This document shows, piece after piece, positions 50,208 to 58,734 of a DNA stretch of 64,000 nucleotides. Below the pieces are notes generated by a model, which did no database searches, had not been told where the DNA came from, and was given only the letters and a program-made list of their open reading frames with translations. Position 1 is the stretch's first letter. The number at the start of each line of letters is the position of its first letter. The position numbers and the translations under genes were made by a program. The DNA comes from Streptomyces ochraceiscleroticus. Its GTDB lineage: Bacteria > Actinomycetota > Actinomycetes > Streptomycetales > Streptomycetaceae. The DNA lies in assembly GCF_000720485.1 (NCBI RefSeq), contig NZ_JOAX01000015.1, positions 103,383 through 167,382 on the forward strand, given 5' to 3'.

Positions 50208-51410
50208 ATGGCGTTCAGTCCTCTGGAGCAGCGGGGCATCCCGCTGGACCGTCAACTGCGCAACTGGCGTGAGCTGAACGTGACGCCGATCGATCCCGAC
50301 CACTGCGACCCGTACACGCGGTGCCGGATCATCACGATGAACGGCATCGAGGTCGAGGCGATCCTCTTCAGCCACCAGTTCGCCCGGCACTGTCCGGACC
50401 CGGAGGTCAAGCGGCAGCTGGCGCGGACGCGCTACATCGAGGCGCAGCAGCAGAAGGCGGTGAACTGGCTGCTGCCGGGCGTCTCGTCGGTCCTGGAGAC
50501 CACCATCGCGTACGAGCAGGTCGCGGTGGACCTGACCGCCTGGGTGGCGCGCAGCGAGCCGGACCCGTATCTCCAGCAGGCGTACCAGTTCGGCGTCCTG
50601 GAGGACTTCGACCACCTGTACCGGTACGCCAACCTCTACGAGATGATCGAGCACCGCAAGGCGGAGTCGGTCGTGGACGGGCTGACCGAGGTGATGCCGG
50701 GCCGCCCGACCCGTATGCACCACCGCCATCCGGTGGACAACGTGCGCGAGCCGTACGACAAGGCCCGTACCGATCCGCTGTCGAAGCTGCACGCGCTGAC
50801 GGTCATGTCGGCCGAGCAGCAGACGATGAACTTCTACATGAATGTCGGGCCGACCTACATGGAGCCGATCGCCCGGCAGCTGTACCAGGAGATCGGGCTG
50901 ATCGAGGAGGAGCACGTCACGCACTACGAGTCCCTGGTGGACCCGGGGGAGACGTGGTGGGAGCAGCTGGTCAACCACGAATACAACGAGTGCTACCTCT
51001 ACCACTCCTTCATGGAGACCGAGAGCGACCCGAAGGTGAAGGCCATCTGGGAGCTGCACCTGAACCAAGAGCTGGAACACCTCCATCTCGCCTGTGACCT
51101 GATGCACCGTCACGATGGACGGGACCCGGCCGAGATCCTGGCACCCGAACTGCCCAACGTGCTGACGTTCGAGCCCAACAAGGGGTACCTGCGCGAGCTG
51201 ATCGCCGAGCAGCTGGACCTCACCACGCTGGGCACCGGCTACGTCCGCGAGGCCCACGAGCGCTTCGAGGCCATGCAGGAAGCGCTGAACGGCGGCGAGG
51301 CACCGCCCAGCGACCGCGTCATGGAGGAGCACCACCAGACCTTCGGCCGCGAGTACCGGATGCAGTCCGGGGGCGACCACCCCGTGCCCGAGCTGCGCGA
51401 GAAGAGCTGA
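50208..51410 (+). CDS. Ferritin-like di-iron family protein
   Basis: A 400-residue protein, ATG 50208 after AGGGAGG. It is long for a ferritin-like protein and is built of many helices with repeated E...H pairs: EVEAILFSHQFARHC, VLETTIAYEQVAVDLTAWV, EDFDHLYRYANLYEMIEHRK, SAEQQTMNFYMNVGPTYM, LIEEEHVTHYESLV, YNECYLYHSF and LNQELEHLHLACDLMHRHDG. These motifs fit two four-helix bundles, with at least one complete set of metal ligands (Glu in EQQ, Glu/His in EEEH). The annotation as ferritin-like hypothetical is likely; a specific oxidase or storage role is not proven. It is followed by a hemerythrin gene 30 bp downstream. Confidence 0.75.
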   Translation: MAFSPLEQRGIPLDRQLRNWRELNVTPIDPDHCDPYTRCRIITMNGIEVEAILFSHQFARHCPDPEVKRQLARTRYIEAQQQKAVNWLLPGVSSVLETTIAYEQVAVDLTAWVARSEPDPYLQQAYQFGVLEDFDHLYRYANLYEMIEHRKAESVVDGLTEVMPGRPTRMHHRHPVDNVREPYDKARTDPLSKLHALTVMSAEQQTMNFYMNVGPTYMEPIARQLYQEIGLIEEEHVTHYESLVDPGETWWEQLVNHEYNECYLYHSFMETESDPKVKAIWELHLNQELEHLHLACDLMHRHDGRDPAEILAPELPNVLTFEPNKGYLRELIAEQLDLTTLGTGYVREAHERFEAMQEALNGGEAPPSDRVMEEHHQTFGREYRMQSGGDHPVPELREKS

Positions 51411-51440
51411 GACGACCGCATCGACGCCTTGGAGGACAAG

Positions 51441-52028
51441 GTGAGTCCAGCGACGGCACCCACCCCTGCACCCGCACCCGAGCAGGACGTGGTCGCCCTG
51501 CTCATGGGCCAGCACGGGGAGATCCGCAACCTCTTCGACGAGGTGGAGCAGAGCACCGGCGACATCCGCCGGGACGCCTTCCGGCGCTTGGTGCGGATGC
51601 TCGCTGTGCACGAGACGGCCGAGGAGGAGGTCGTCCATCCGTATGTGAAGCGCGCCGTGGACGGGGGTGCGGACATCGTGGCGGACCGGCTGGCCGAGGA
51701 GAACGCGGCCAAGGAGGTGCTGAGCGAGCTCGACGGGATGGATCCCGAGGACTCCGCCTTCATGCCGCGGCTGCTGGAGCTGCGTTCCGCGGTGATGGGC
51801 CACGCCCGCGCGGAGGAGCGGTACGAGTTCGCCCAGCTGCGGCGGCTGAACGACGCCGGCCGGCTGGCCACGATGGCCAAGGCCGTCAAGGCAGCCGAGG
51901 CGACGGCGCCCACCCATCCGCATCCCGGCACAGAGACCGCCGCGAGGAACCTCGCCGTGGGCCCCGTGGCAGCGGTGATGGACCGGGCCCGGGACGCCAT
52001 CCGCAAGGTCATGGGCAAGGACGGCTGA
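51441..52028 (+). CDS. Hemerythrin HHE-domain protein
   Basis: A 195-residue protein from GTG 51441 (GGAGGA five bases upstream). The HHE domain is complete: His in LLMGQHGEIRNLFDEVE, His and Glu in LAVHETAEEEVVHPYVKR, and His with Glu in LRSAVMGHARAEERYEFAQL. These bind a di-iron centre that reversibly binds oxygen or senses nitric oxide and redox state. The N-terminus is Pro/Ala-rich and the C-terminal ~60 residues form a basic helical tail (VMDRARDAIRKVMGKDG). It is the last gene of the 49.0-52.0 kb unit, which ends at a perfect 15-bp terminator. Together with the ferritin-like gene this suggests oxygen or iron handling. Confidence 0.92.
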   Translation: MSPATAPTPAPAPEQDVVALLMGQHGEIRNLFDEVEQSTGDIRRDAFRRLVRMLAVHETAEEEVVHPYVKRAVDGGADIVADRLAEENAAKEVLSELDGMDPEDSAFMPRLLELRSAVMGHARAEERYEFAQLRRLNDAGRLATMAKAVKAAEATAPTHPHPGTETAARNLAVGPVAAVMDRARDAIRKVMGKDG

Positions 52029-52041
52029 CCGCGACGCCGGC

Positions 52042-52075
52042 CCCGGGCCTCACTGAGGCGTCAGTGAGGCCCGGG
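52042..52075 (+). terminator. Perfect 15-bp hairpin terminator
   Basis: CCCGGGCCTCACTGA pairs perfectly with TCAGTGAGGCCCGGG around a GGCG loop, 13 bases after the hemerythrin stop. It ends the 49.0-52.0 kb transcription unit. Confidence 0.9.
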
Positions 52076-52318
52076 AGTTGAGTACGGCCACGCCGGTGGC
52101 GTGGCGGTGGGTGCCGGTGATGCGGGCCAGGCCCTGTCGTTCGGATCTTGCCCGTCCCGCTGTGCCCCCGACTCGCTGGCGTCGCGTGCTGCTGCGACTG
52201 AGAGGGGCGCCCACCTCGGGAAATCGTTGGCGGGAGGACGATCGAGGCGGCTAGAGTCCGAATTTCTGCCCGATTCGCAGGAGGTTCGGCTTGCGGCGCG
52301 ACAGCCAGGTGCTCCCCG

Positions 52319-52531
52319 ATGCTGCTGCGCAGGCTTACCGACTGCGTCGAGCGACTGCGGCACCGGCCGGCGACGGCGGCGGAGGGCGAGGAGATCCGGC
52401 AGCTCACGGCGGTGGTCACCGGCCACCAGGTGGAGCTGATACCCGGGGTCGCGCAGACCCTCAAGACGCTCGGCTGCCAACCGCCCCGAACAGCTCCGAG
52501 GAGAGCAGGACATGATCTGCACACCGCCTGA
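52319..52531 (+). CDS. Small helical protein upstream of NUDIX gene
   Basis: A 70-residue frame reading LLRRLTDCVERLRHRPATAA, EGEEIRQLTAVVTGHQVELI and PGVAQTLKTLGCQPPRTAPR, with good GC3 bias. It overlaps the NUDIX start by 20 bases, suggesting translational coupling. No family is recognised. The ribosome-binding site is weak, and the region from 52100 to 52300 upstream shows no gene. Confidence 0.45.
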   Translation: MLLRRLTDCVERLRHRPATAAEGEEIRQLTAVVTGHQVELIPGVAQTLKTLGCQPPRTAPRRAGHDLHTA

Positions 52532-52964
52532 ACGCCCCAAGGACCGGGCGCTGCGGGCCCCTACCGTCTCCTGCGTTTTCGTTTGTCATGACGGAGCGGA
52601 CCGGATCCTGCTGGCCCGCCGCAGCACGGGCGCGCGGGACGAGCCGGGCACGTGGGACACCGGGGCCGGCGCTCTCGAACACGGTGAGACGTTCGAGGAC
52701 GCCGTGCGGCGTGAGGTACGCGAGGAGTACGCCGCCGAGGCTCTCGCCGTCGAGACTCTCGGCGTGCGCAACATCCTGCGAGGTGATCCCGTCTCCCACT
52801 GGGTCGCGGTGATCTTCGCTGTCCGGGTGGACCCCGCGCACGTCGCCCTCGGCGAACCCCACAAGTTCGACGCCATCGACTGGTTCTCCCTGCACCGGCT
52901 TCCCGAACCCCAGCACTCCCAGCTTGCCGAGACACTCACCCTGTTCTCAGCCCACCGGCCCTAG
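52512..52964 (+). CDS. NUDIX hydrolase
   Basis: A 150-residue NUDIX enzyme. GAGGAG lies before ATG 52512. The Nudix box GALEHGETFEDAVRREVREE fits the Gx5Ex7REVxEE pattern and binds the catalytic magnesium ions. Upstream, SCVFVCHDGADRILLARRST and GTWDTGAGALEHG give the typical first strands. The fold hydrolyses nucleoside diphosphates linked to other moieties; the substrate is unknown. The TAG stop lies inside the CTAG target of an inserted IS derivative, so the original gene ended at the same place or slightly beyond. Length is usual for the family, so the product should be functional. Confidence 0.92.
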   Translation: MICTPPERPKDRALRAPTVSCVFVCHDGADRILLARRSTGARDEPGTWDTGAGALEHGETFEDAVRREVREEYAAEALAVETLGVRNILRGDPVSHWVAVIFAVRVDPAHVALGEPHKFDAIDWFSLHRLPEPQHSQLAETLTLFSAHRP

Positions 52965-53523
52965 GCAGTTTCGATTGGATCACCGAGCGGACCAGAGGAA
53001 AATGCCCGCGATGTGGAGTCCGGCCAGGTAGACGGTCGCGGTCTTCTCGCAGCGGGTGGCGATGCCTCGCCACTGTTTCAGGCGATTGATGCACCGCTCA
53101 ACCGTGTTGCGCTGCTTGTACGCGTCCCGCTCGAAGGCCGGTGGCCTGCCGGCCCGTCTGCCCCGACGCAGTCGGTGGCCTTGCTGGTCGGCGGGGAAGG
53201 GGATCACCGCGCGGGTGCCGCGCCTACGCGGGTAGTCACGGATCGCGCGGGAGGAGTACGCCTTGTCGGCAAGGATCACCTCCGGCTTGGTGCGCGGTCT
53301 TCCACGGCGCCGTGGAAGACGCAGCCGGTCCAGCACGTCCGTGAAGGCGGGCGCGTCCCCGGCCTGCCCGGCGGTAAGAACGAAGGCCACCTCACGGTGG
53401 TCCCTCCAGCGGCCACCCCGCTTCGGCATCCGATCCGGAAGCAATGGCTTGATCCGCACCCACTGCGCGTCAGTCAACGACACAACCAGATCACGACCGA
53501 CTGATCCAAACAAGACTGCCTAG
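52961..53523 (-). mobile_element. Non-autonomous IS5-family element (internal deletion)
   Basis: The element is bounded by 22-bp imperfect inverted repeats that start GGCAGTTTCGATTGGATCA at the left (52965 on) and read CTAGGCAGTCTTGTTTGGATCA on the other strand at the right end (19 of 22 match). CTAG lies at both ends (52961-52964 and 53520-53523), a target duplication used by one IS5 subgroup. The total is only about 555 bases versus about 850-900 for a full element. Confidence 0.8.
52980..53513 (-). pseudogene. IS5-family transposase with its middle deleted in frame
   Basis: The frame starts FGSVGRDLVVSLTDAQWVRI and KPLLPDRMPKRGGRWRDHRE like normal IS5 transposases, and at V then A jumps directly to FVLTAGQAGDAPAFTDVLDR, skipping about 90 residues that include the first catalytic Asp. 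The C-terminal half is intact (PEVILADKAYSSRAIRDY, AYKQRNTVERCINRLKQWRG, YLAGLHIAGIFLWSAR), with the second Asp and the Glu. It cannot catalyse transposition but still encodes a DNA-binding-competent 177-residue protein. Confidence 0.85.
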
Positions 53524-53587
53524 TCGGGCATACGCACTCCTTGATCTCCGCCATGGTCGCCGCAATCGACGCGAGCGTCTGCGAGGT

Positions 53588-53866
53588 CTACATGTGACTG
53601 GCCGGTGGTTCATCCTGAGCCCACGGGCCCAAGCGGCGGGGGAAAGACCGTGCCGCAGGCGCTGAACGAGGTGCTGTGGATGCCCCCACCGAGCCGGTGC
53701 CCATCAGCACCCGCATCGGCCCGAAGTTGAGCGCGACACCGAGGAGAAAGGCGCCCGCACGAAGTGCCGAGCACCCCGCCAGGCAGGCTACTGCCAGCCG
53801 CGGCCTGACGGGCCGAGGTGCGCAAGGCAGCGACCGTACGAGCAGTGCGGAGAGCGCGATCGACAC
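53588..53866 (-). other. Membrane-protein gene remnant
   Basis: A minus frame reads MSIALSALLVRSLPCAPR, then LAVACLAGCSALRAGAFLLG and VALNFGPMRVLMGTG, with transmembrane-like segments, and another frame continues GGGIHSTSFSACGTVFPPPL. It may be the remains of an MFS-type transporter. The region from 53524 to 53878 contains no intact gene. Confidence 0.3.
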
Positions 53867-53878
53867 CGTGGGGCCATG

Positions 53879-54481
53879 TCAGCCACGGGTCCGAGTACGA
53901 GGACGATGTTCGTCCTCGGCATCGCTGCCCCCCGCACTCGTCAGAATCGCGCTCGCGACGACCTCGAAGAGACGATCGGCGCGTGGCGCGAGCGCGGGTT
54001 GATCGCCGAGCCATGCCAGTGCCGCTACCAGTGCGAACAGATCGGTGCCGTCAATGTCGCTTCGGGCCTTGCCCGCGGCCTGGGCGCGGGTGAGGAGTCG
54101 CGTGCCGGCTGCGCGCAGGGTGACGCACGAAGCGTGGAGTGCGGATTCGGTGTCCTCGATCGCCGCTGCCATCAGCTCGGTGACGCCTTGGTACTCGGTT
54201 GTCCACGCGACGCAGTCGCGCAGCCATGAAACGAGAGCGTCTTCGGGCGAGCTCGACGTCTCGAGTTCGCCTGCCTTTGCCGTCAGTTCGTCGAAGCTCG
54301 TGCGGAGCAGGGCATCGAGCAGTGCCTCGCGTGTCGGGAAGTGCCGTAGCAGCGTTGCGAGTCCGACACCGGCCCTGCGCGCGATGTCGCGCAGGGACAC
54401 GTCGACGCCCTGCTCGGTGATGGCGGCGCCCGCAACGACGAGCAGGTGGTCGTGGTTCTTCCTGGCGTCGGCCCTCATCAT
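53879..54481 (-). CDS. TetR-family transcriptional regulator
   Basis: A 200-residue TetR regulator, starting at one of two adjacent ATGs (54481 or 54478) after AGAGGGG. The DNA-binding domain has HDHLLVVAGAAITEQGVDVS, LRDIARRAGVGLATLLRHFP with the recognition helix, and TREALLDALLRTSFDELTAK. The C-terminal domain contains YQGVTELMAAAIEDTESALH and LFALVAALAWLGDQPALAPR, the SbtR-like C-terminal pattern. It is divergent from a quinone-oxidoreductase gene, and the 110-bp gap contains three operator copies 21 bp apart, so it almost certainly represses both itself and the reductase. Confidence 0.93.
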   Translation of the reverse strand: MMRADARKNHDHLLVVAGAAITEQGVDVSLRDIARRAGVGLATLLRHFPTREALLDALLRTSFDELTAKAGELETSSSPEDALVSWLRDCVAWTTEYQGVTELMAAAIEDTESALHASCVTLRAAGTRLLTRAQAAGKARSDIDGTDLFALVAALAWLGDQPALAPRADRLFEVVASAILTSAGGSDAEDEHRPRTRTRG

Positions 54482-54498
54482 GCCCCTCTTGACTATCC

Positions 54499-54553
54499 GG
54501 ATCAGTGGTCCATATATTCGGATCAGTGGTCCGGATACCTGGATCACTGATCC
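54499..54553. promoter_or_regulatory. Three operator copies spaced exactly 21 bp
   Basis: GGATCAGTGGTCC at 54499-54511 and 54520-54532, and GGATCACTGATCC (fully palindromic) at 54541-54553. Each is a 13-bp (near-)palindrome, and starts are 21 bp apart, two turns of the helix, which places all three on the same DNA face. They fill the divergent promoter of the TetR and reductase genes. Confidence 0.85.
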
Positions 54554-54590
54554 GAATAAGTTTATCCCGCGGCGCGGGCAGGAGAGATAG

Positions 54591-55604
54591 ATGTCCACAC
54601 ACACAATGAGGGCGATCCGGCTGCACGGCTTCGGCGGCCCGGAGGTGCTGCGTCATGAGGAGGCGCCGGTTCCCGAGCCGGGGCCGGGCGAGGTGCTCGT
54701 CCGCGTGCACGCGGTCGGCCTCAATCCTCCTGACTGGTACGCACGTGAGGGAATGCCTGACGTACCTCCCGAGGTCAAGCCCACGTTCGATCTCCCCCTG
54801 ATTCCGGGGACCGACGTCTCAGGCGTCGTGGCAGACGTCGCAGCCGATGTCAACGGCTTCGCGGCCGGAGACGAGGTGGTCGGCCTTCTGCGCTTCCCCA
54901 CCGCTCTCCAAGCCGGCGCGTACGCCGAGTACGTCACCGCGCCGGCATCGGACTTCGCACTCAAGCCGGCCTCCATCGATCACGTGCAGGCCGCCGGCCT
55001 GGCCATGTCGGGGTTGACGGCATGGCAGTTCCTGATCGAGCTCGGGCACGACCACCCCTCACCGTTCCAGGAGGCCCAGCACCGCCCGACGGCACTCGAC
55101 AGCGAGACCACGGTGCTCATCAACGGCGCTGCAGGTGGCGTGGGGCACCTCGCACTTCAGCTGGCCAAGTGGAAGGGAGCCCACGTCATCGCCGTGGCCT
55201 CCGGCGCTCACGAGACGTTCCTCCGCGAGCTCGGCGCCGACGAATTCATCGACTACACCAAGGACCGGCCCGAGGAAGCCGCCCGTGACGTCGATCTCGT
55301 CCTGGACACGGTCGGGGGTCCCGACACCAGGCGCTTCCTGCCTACCCTCAAGCACGGCGGCGCGCTGTTTCCGGTGTTTCCTGGCGGTTTCGACGAAGAA
55401 GAGATCGCAAAGCTGGGGGTCACGGTCTCGAGCGCGCAGGTCCGCTCGAGCGGCGCGCAGCTCACCGAACTGCTACGCCTGCTCGCCGCGGGCACGCTGC
55501 GCGTCGCGATCGACAGCACGTTTGCGCTCGCGGATGCCCAAGCGGCGCACGAGCGCGCCGCCCGGGGGCACATCCAGGGCAAGATCGTGCTCACGGTCGC
55601 TTAG
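54591..55604 (+). CDS. Quinone oxidoreductase/MDR family reductase
   Basis: A 337-residue medium-chain reductase of the zinc-free quinone oxidoreductase branch. AGGAG precedes ATG 54591. N-terminal part: MRAIRLHGFGGPEVLRHEEA, VHAVGLNPPDWYAREGMPD, and IPGTDVSGVVADVAADVNGF. Cofactor-binding part: TTVLINGAAGGVGHLALQLA, then AHVIAVASGAHETFLRELGA and EFIDYTKDRPEEAARDVDLV. It ends with the helix GTLRVAIDSTFALADAQAAH. It probably uses NADPH to reduce quinones or enones. Its gene is divergent from, and presumably repressed by, the TetR regulator, with release by a toxic quinone-like compound (inference). Confidence 0.92.
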   Translation: MSTHTMRAIRLHGFGGPEVLRHEEAPVPEPGPGEVLVRVHAVGLNPPDWYAREGMPDVPPEVKPTFDLPLIPGTDVSGVVADVAADVNGFAAGDEVVGLLRFPTALQAGAYAEYVTAPASDFALKPASIDHVQAAGLAMSGLTAWQFLIELGHDHPSPFQEAQHRPTALDSETTVLINGAAGGVGHLALQLAKWKGAHVIAVASGAHETFLRELGADEFIDYTKDRPEEAARDVDLVLDTVGGPDTRRFLPTLKHGGALFPVFPGGFDEEEIAKLGVTVSSAQVRSSGAQLTELLRLLAAGTLRVAIDSTFALADAQAAHERAARGHIQGKIVLTVA

Positions 55605-55744
55605 CAACGAGCCGTCTCACCGATGCGTCCGGCGGTGGTCCTCAAGCATTGGACGGCGTCGGGACGCCGCCCCCGAGACCATGGGACGCGTCCGACCAGG
55701 TCGTCGCGGTGCTCGCTGCGGCGAACCGAGCGGACCCATTCGGT

Positions 55745-55872
55745 CTCGGCTCGTTTCGCCGCAGGAGATCGCCGAGACGATCACATTTCTGGTGCCCGAC
55801 GGCGCCGCATACAGCACCGGGAGGCACCACACCGTCGTCGACGCAGTGTGGCGGTCGGTCGCGGGTCGCGCT
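55745..55872 (+). pseudogene. C-terminal remnant of a short-chain dehydrogenase
   Basis: One plus frame reads RLVSPQEIAETITFLVPDGA then AYSTGRHHTVVDAVW, the typical C-terminus of classical SDR enzymes (P.EIA..I.FL..D.A...TG....VDG). Nothing upstream matches the Rossmann motif or active site, so only about 40 codons are left. Confidence 0.55.
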
Positions 55873-56331
55873 TGCCGCTCAGATCACGCGCTCCGCCCTC
55901 CCATCGCACACCGCGCGGCTGCTTTCGCTGACCGCGCCCCGTCTTTCACCCGACAACCGAGCACGAGCGAGGTTTGGCATGACGACAACTGCGGTTTTCG
56001 GCTGGGGAACCCGCTACCTCGGCACAATGCCGACGACAGAGACGGATCTCGCCCTCGCAGAGCGGCTCGCCGTCCAGCAGACGCTGGCCCTACGCCTTCT
56101 GCCTGGTGCAGCCCGGCAGAAGGCTGGCCAGTGACAGCGATCCCTGAGTGCCTGTGTCCGAACTCCCGAGGTGTATCTTTCCGGCACTGGCGGGCAGCCG
56201 CGATCCGGCTGGGGACACGTCAGTGATTCCCGGGCAGTCCTCGCAGGGGACTGCCCGGTGCTGTACGGGCGGGCGGTCGGGGCGAATAGCCGGTGGGGAG
56301 GCCGCCTGCTTCCGGGTTCCGTTGGCCTGTG
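55873..56331. other. Gene-poor region
   Basis: About 460 bases. A 51-codon frame starts at ATG 55979 (TTTAVFGWGTRYLGTMPTTE) but lacks a ribosome-binding site and family. GTGTCCGAACTCCCGAGG and neighbouring G/C-rich stretches show no clear terminator or promoter. Confidence 0.3.
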
Positions 56332-58449
56332 TCAGTCGGCCTCGGCGTGCGGTGGGGCGGCCTCGGACGTGTTGAGGGCGCAGGCGATGCCGGTGTCGAG
56401 ATCGGTGTCGTAGCCGGCGCGGAACGCGGTCTGGTAGGCGGCGTCGCCGATGAGGCGGCGGGCCTGTTCCTCGCACGCCTGGCGGGCGGCGACGAGTTCG
56501 GGTGCCCCCATCTGGGGGGAACCGAGTGCCTGCCATGCCCGGTCGGCGATACCGAGGAGCTGGGCGCCTCGCTCGGCGTGTCCGGACGCGACCGTCGCGG
56601 AGGCGAGTACGTCGAGGGCCGTGGCGATGCCGACGCTGTCGTGGACGCGGCGTTTGCCCTCGAGGGCAACGCGGGCATGAGCCGCGGCCTCCTCCGCCTG
56701 CCCCAGCCCCAACGCGGCGAGGGCGCGGACGTAGTCGCCCCAGGCGCGGGCATGAGTCTCGCCGTGCCGGTCGCATACGGCGCAAAGGCCATCGGCGACG
56801 AGTGCGGCCTCGGCGATCTGCCCAAGCTGGATGTGGACGAAGGCCCGGGCGATTTGGAGGAGGGGCCACGCCGCGTCATACCGCCCCGGGGGCGGTGGAG
56901 TACGCGGCGCCGTGTCGAGCACCTTGGCCGCCTGCGTCTGCCGACCGCTCAGCGCGAGACTGGCGCCCTCGAGAAAGACAGCGGCGACCGGGGCGGTCTC
57001 ATCCGCCTCCTCGGCCGTGGCCTCCCGGAAGATGCCGACAAAGCGAAGGCCGGTCTCCATGTCACCCAAGGTATGGCTGAGGACACCGCGGGCCCACAGG
57101 GCCTTGGCACGATCCGGCCCGGGGGTGGCGTCCAGCTCCAGGGCCCGGTCCAGGTAGTGCTCGCCCTCTTTGGCGAAGCCGCAGGCGTACCAGAGGAACC
57201 ATAGTGCCCCGCCCATCTGCAGTGCGCTGTGGCCGTCCTGTTCGGCGAGGCAGAAGTCCAGCGCGGCGCGGAGATTGGCGAACTCGGCAACCATCCGGTC
57301 GCGCCAGGCGATCTGGTCCGGCCCGATCCAGGCACCATCCGCAGAGTGGGCCAGCTCCTGGAAGTATTGCCGGTGCCGGCAGCGGAGCTGGTGTTCCTCG
57401 CCGAGGCGGCGCAGCCAGTCGGCGCCGAACTCGCGGAGGGTGTCCAGCATCCGGTAGCGCTCCCCGCCCCCGGTCGGGTTCCAGGTCACGATCGACTTGT
57501 CCACCAGCGCGGCCAGCAGCCCGGGGATGCGCTCCTCCGGCAGGAGCGCATCGGCGCACACCCGCCGGGTGGCCTCGGCGTCGAAGCTGCCGGCGAAGAC
57601 GGACAGCCGGGCCCATACAAGCCGCTCGGCCGGGCTGCAGAGCTGGTGGCTCCAGCCGATCGCGGTCCGCAGCGCCTGGTGCCAGGGGGGCTCCACCACC
57701 GCATCGGTCTCGCCGAGGACCGCGAACCGGTCTCCCAGCCGCCTGGCCAGTTCGGCCACCGGCCACTCCCGTAGCCGGGCCGCGGCCAGTTCCAGGGCCA
57801 GCGGCAGACCCTCCAGCCGCCGGCACATCCCCACCAGCTCGGCCCGGTTGGCATCGGTGACCGAGAATCCGGGCACCGCCTCGGCGGCCCGCGCGGCCAG
57901 GAGCGCCACCGCATCCACCGTCTCCACCCCGGCGGCCGGCGCTGCGCCGATTGTTGGCACCGGCAGCGGCTCGACGGTGAACACCTCCTCGGCCGCCACT
58001 CCCAGCACTCGGCGGCTGGTGGCAAGGATCCGCACTCCCGGCGCGGTCCGCAGCAATGCCTCGGCGACCATGGCGCAGGCGTCGGCCAGGTGTTCGCATG
58101 TGTCCAGGACCAGCAGCAGCTTCCGGTCGGCGAGGTAGTCGACCAGCACGTCGATCATCGGCCGGGTCGTCTGATCAGCCAGCGGCAGCGCTTCGGCGAT
58201 GGTGTGCGCCAGCAGCGCGCCCTGACGCAGCCCCGACAGTTCCACCCACCAGACACCATTCTGGAACGACGGCTGCGCCTCGCATGCGACCCGCAGCGCC
58301 AGCCGTGTCTTGCCCACCCCGCCGACCCCGGTCAGCGTCACCAGCCGGGAGGCCCCCGACAGCCGTTGGATCTGCGCCAGCTCGGCCCGTCGTCCGACTA
58401 ATTCCCCTACCTCCGCCGGCAGGTTCCCCGCCCGCCTCCGCCTGGTCAC
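56332..58449 (-). CDS. NB-ARC/TPR regulator-like ATPase without DNA-binding domain
   Basis: A 705-residue protein beginning at GTG 58449 with GGAGAGGCG upstream. It has an N-terminal NB-ARC-type ATPase: LVTLTGVGGVGKTRLALRVA (Walker A near residue 45), KLLLVLDTCEHLADACAMVA (Walker B), VRILATSRRVLGVAAEEVFT (sensor), CRRLEGLPLALELAAARLRE. From about residue 350 to 690 there are helical repeats of TPR type (ALWFLWYACGFAKEGEHYLD and similar). In most Streptomyces relatives the ATPase is joined to an OmpR-like or LuxR-type DNA-binding domain; here neither end has one, as the C-terminus stops at NTSEAAPPHAEAD. It may be truncated or act as a signalling partner. Confidence 0.88.
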   Translation of the reverse strand: MTRRRRAGNLPAEVGELVGRRAELAQIQRLSGASRLVTLTGVGGVGKTRLALRVACEAQPSFQNGVWWVELSGLRQGALLAHTIAEALPLADQTTRPMIDVLVDYLADRKLLLVLDTCEHLADACAMVAEALLRTAPGVRILATSRRVLGVAAEEVFTVEPLPVPTIGAAPAAGVETVDAVALLAARAAEAVPGFSVTDANRAELVGMCRRLEGLPLALELAAARLREWPVAELARRLGDRFAVLGETDAVVEPPWHQALRTAIGWSHQLCSPAERLVWARLSVFAGSFDAEATRRVCADALLPEERIPGLLAALVDKSIVTWNPTGGGERYRMLDTLREFGADWLRRLGEEHQLRCRHRQYFQELAHSADGAWIGPDQIAWRDRMVAEFANLRAALDFCLAEQDGHSALQMGGALWFLWYACGFAKEGEHYLDRALELDATPGPDRAKALWARGVLSHTLGDMETGLRFVGIFREATAEEADETAPVAAVFLEGASLALSGRQTQAAKVLDTAPRTPPPPGRYDAAWPLLQIARAFVHIQLGQIAEAALVADGLCAVCDRHGETHARAWGDYVRALAALGLGQAEEAAAHARVALEGKRRVHDSVGIATALDVLASATVASGHAERGAQLLGIADRAWQALGSPQMGAPELVAARQACEEQARRLIGDAAYQTAFRAGYDTDLDTGIACALNTSEAAPPHAEAD

Positions 58450-58734
58450 GTCGCCTCTCCACGTCTCCGGGATGGGGCAGTCTGCCGACTCTCACCACGT
58501 TGGGTGACGGTTGAGAGAACATGATCGACTGCGACCACAGCGGACCGCGACCGTTCGGGAGGAGCGCGGTTGCTGAACAGCAGCGCACGCCCCATGGGCA
58601 GATCGGCCCGACCGTCCGGCAACTCGCTGCTCGACTTGAGACGGCCAGTTGGCGGGTTGCTCGTCTGGGAGGTGGGCGTCGGCGAACGTTCCCGGCGGGG
58701 CCACGGCCTTGATGCCCTGGCCCTTTCGAAGCCG

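Noticed and set aside
52128..52150. GGCCCTGTCGTTCGGATCTTG as an insertion-sequence end
   Set aside because: The sequence resembles IS termini that I have seen in Streptomyces, but no partner inverted repeat or transposase piece is visible around it.
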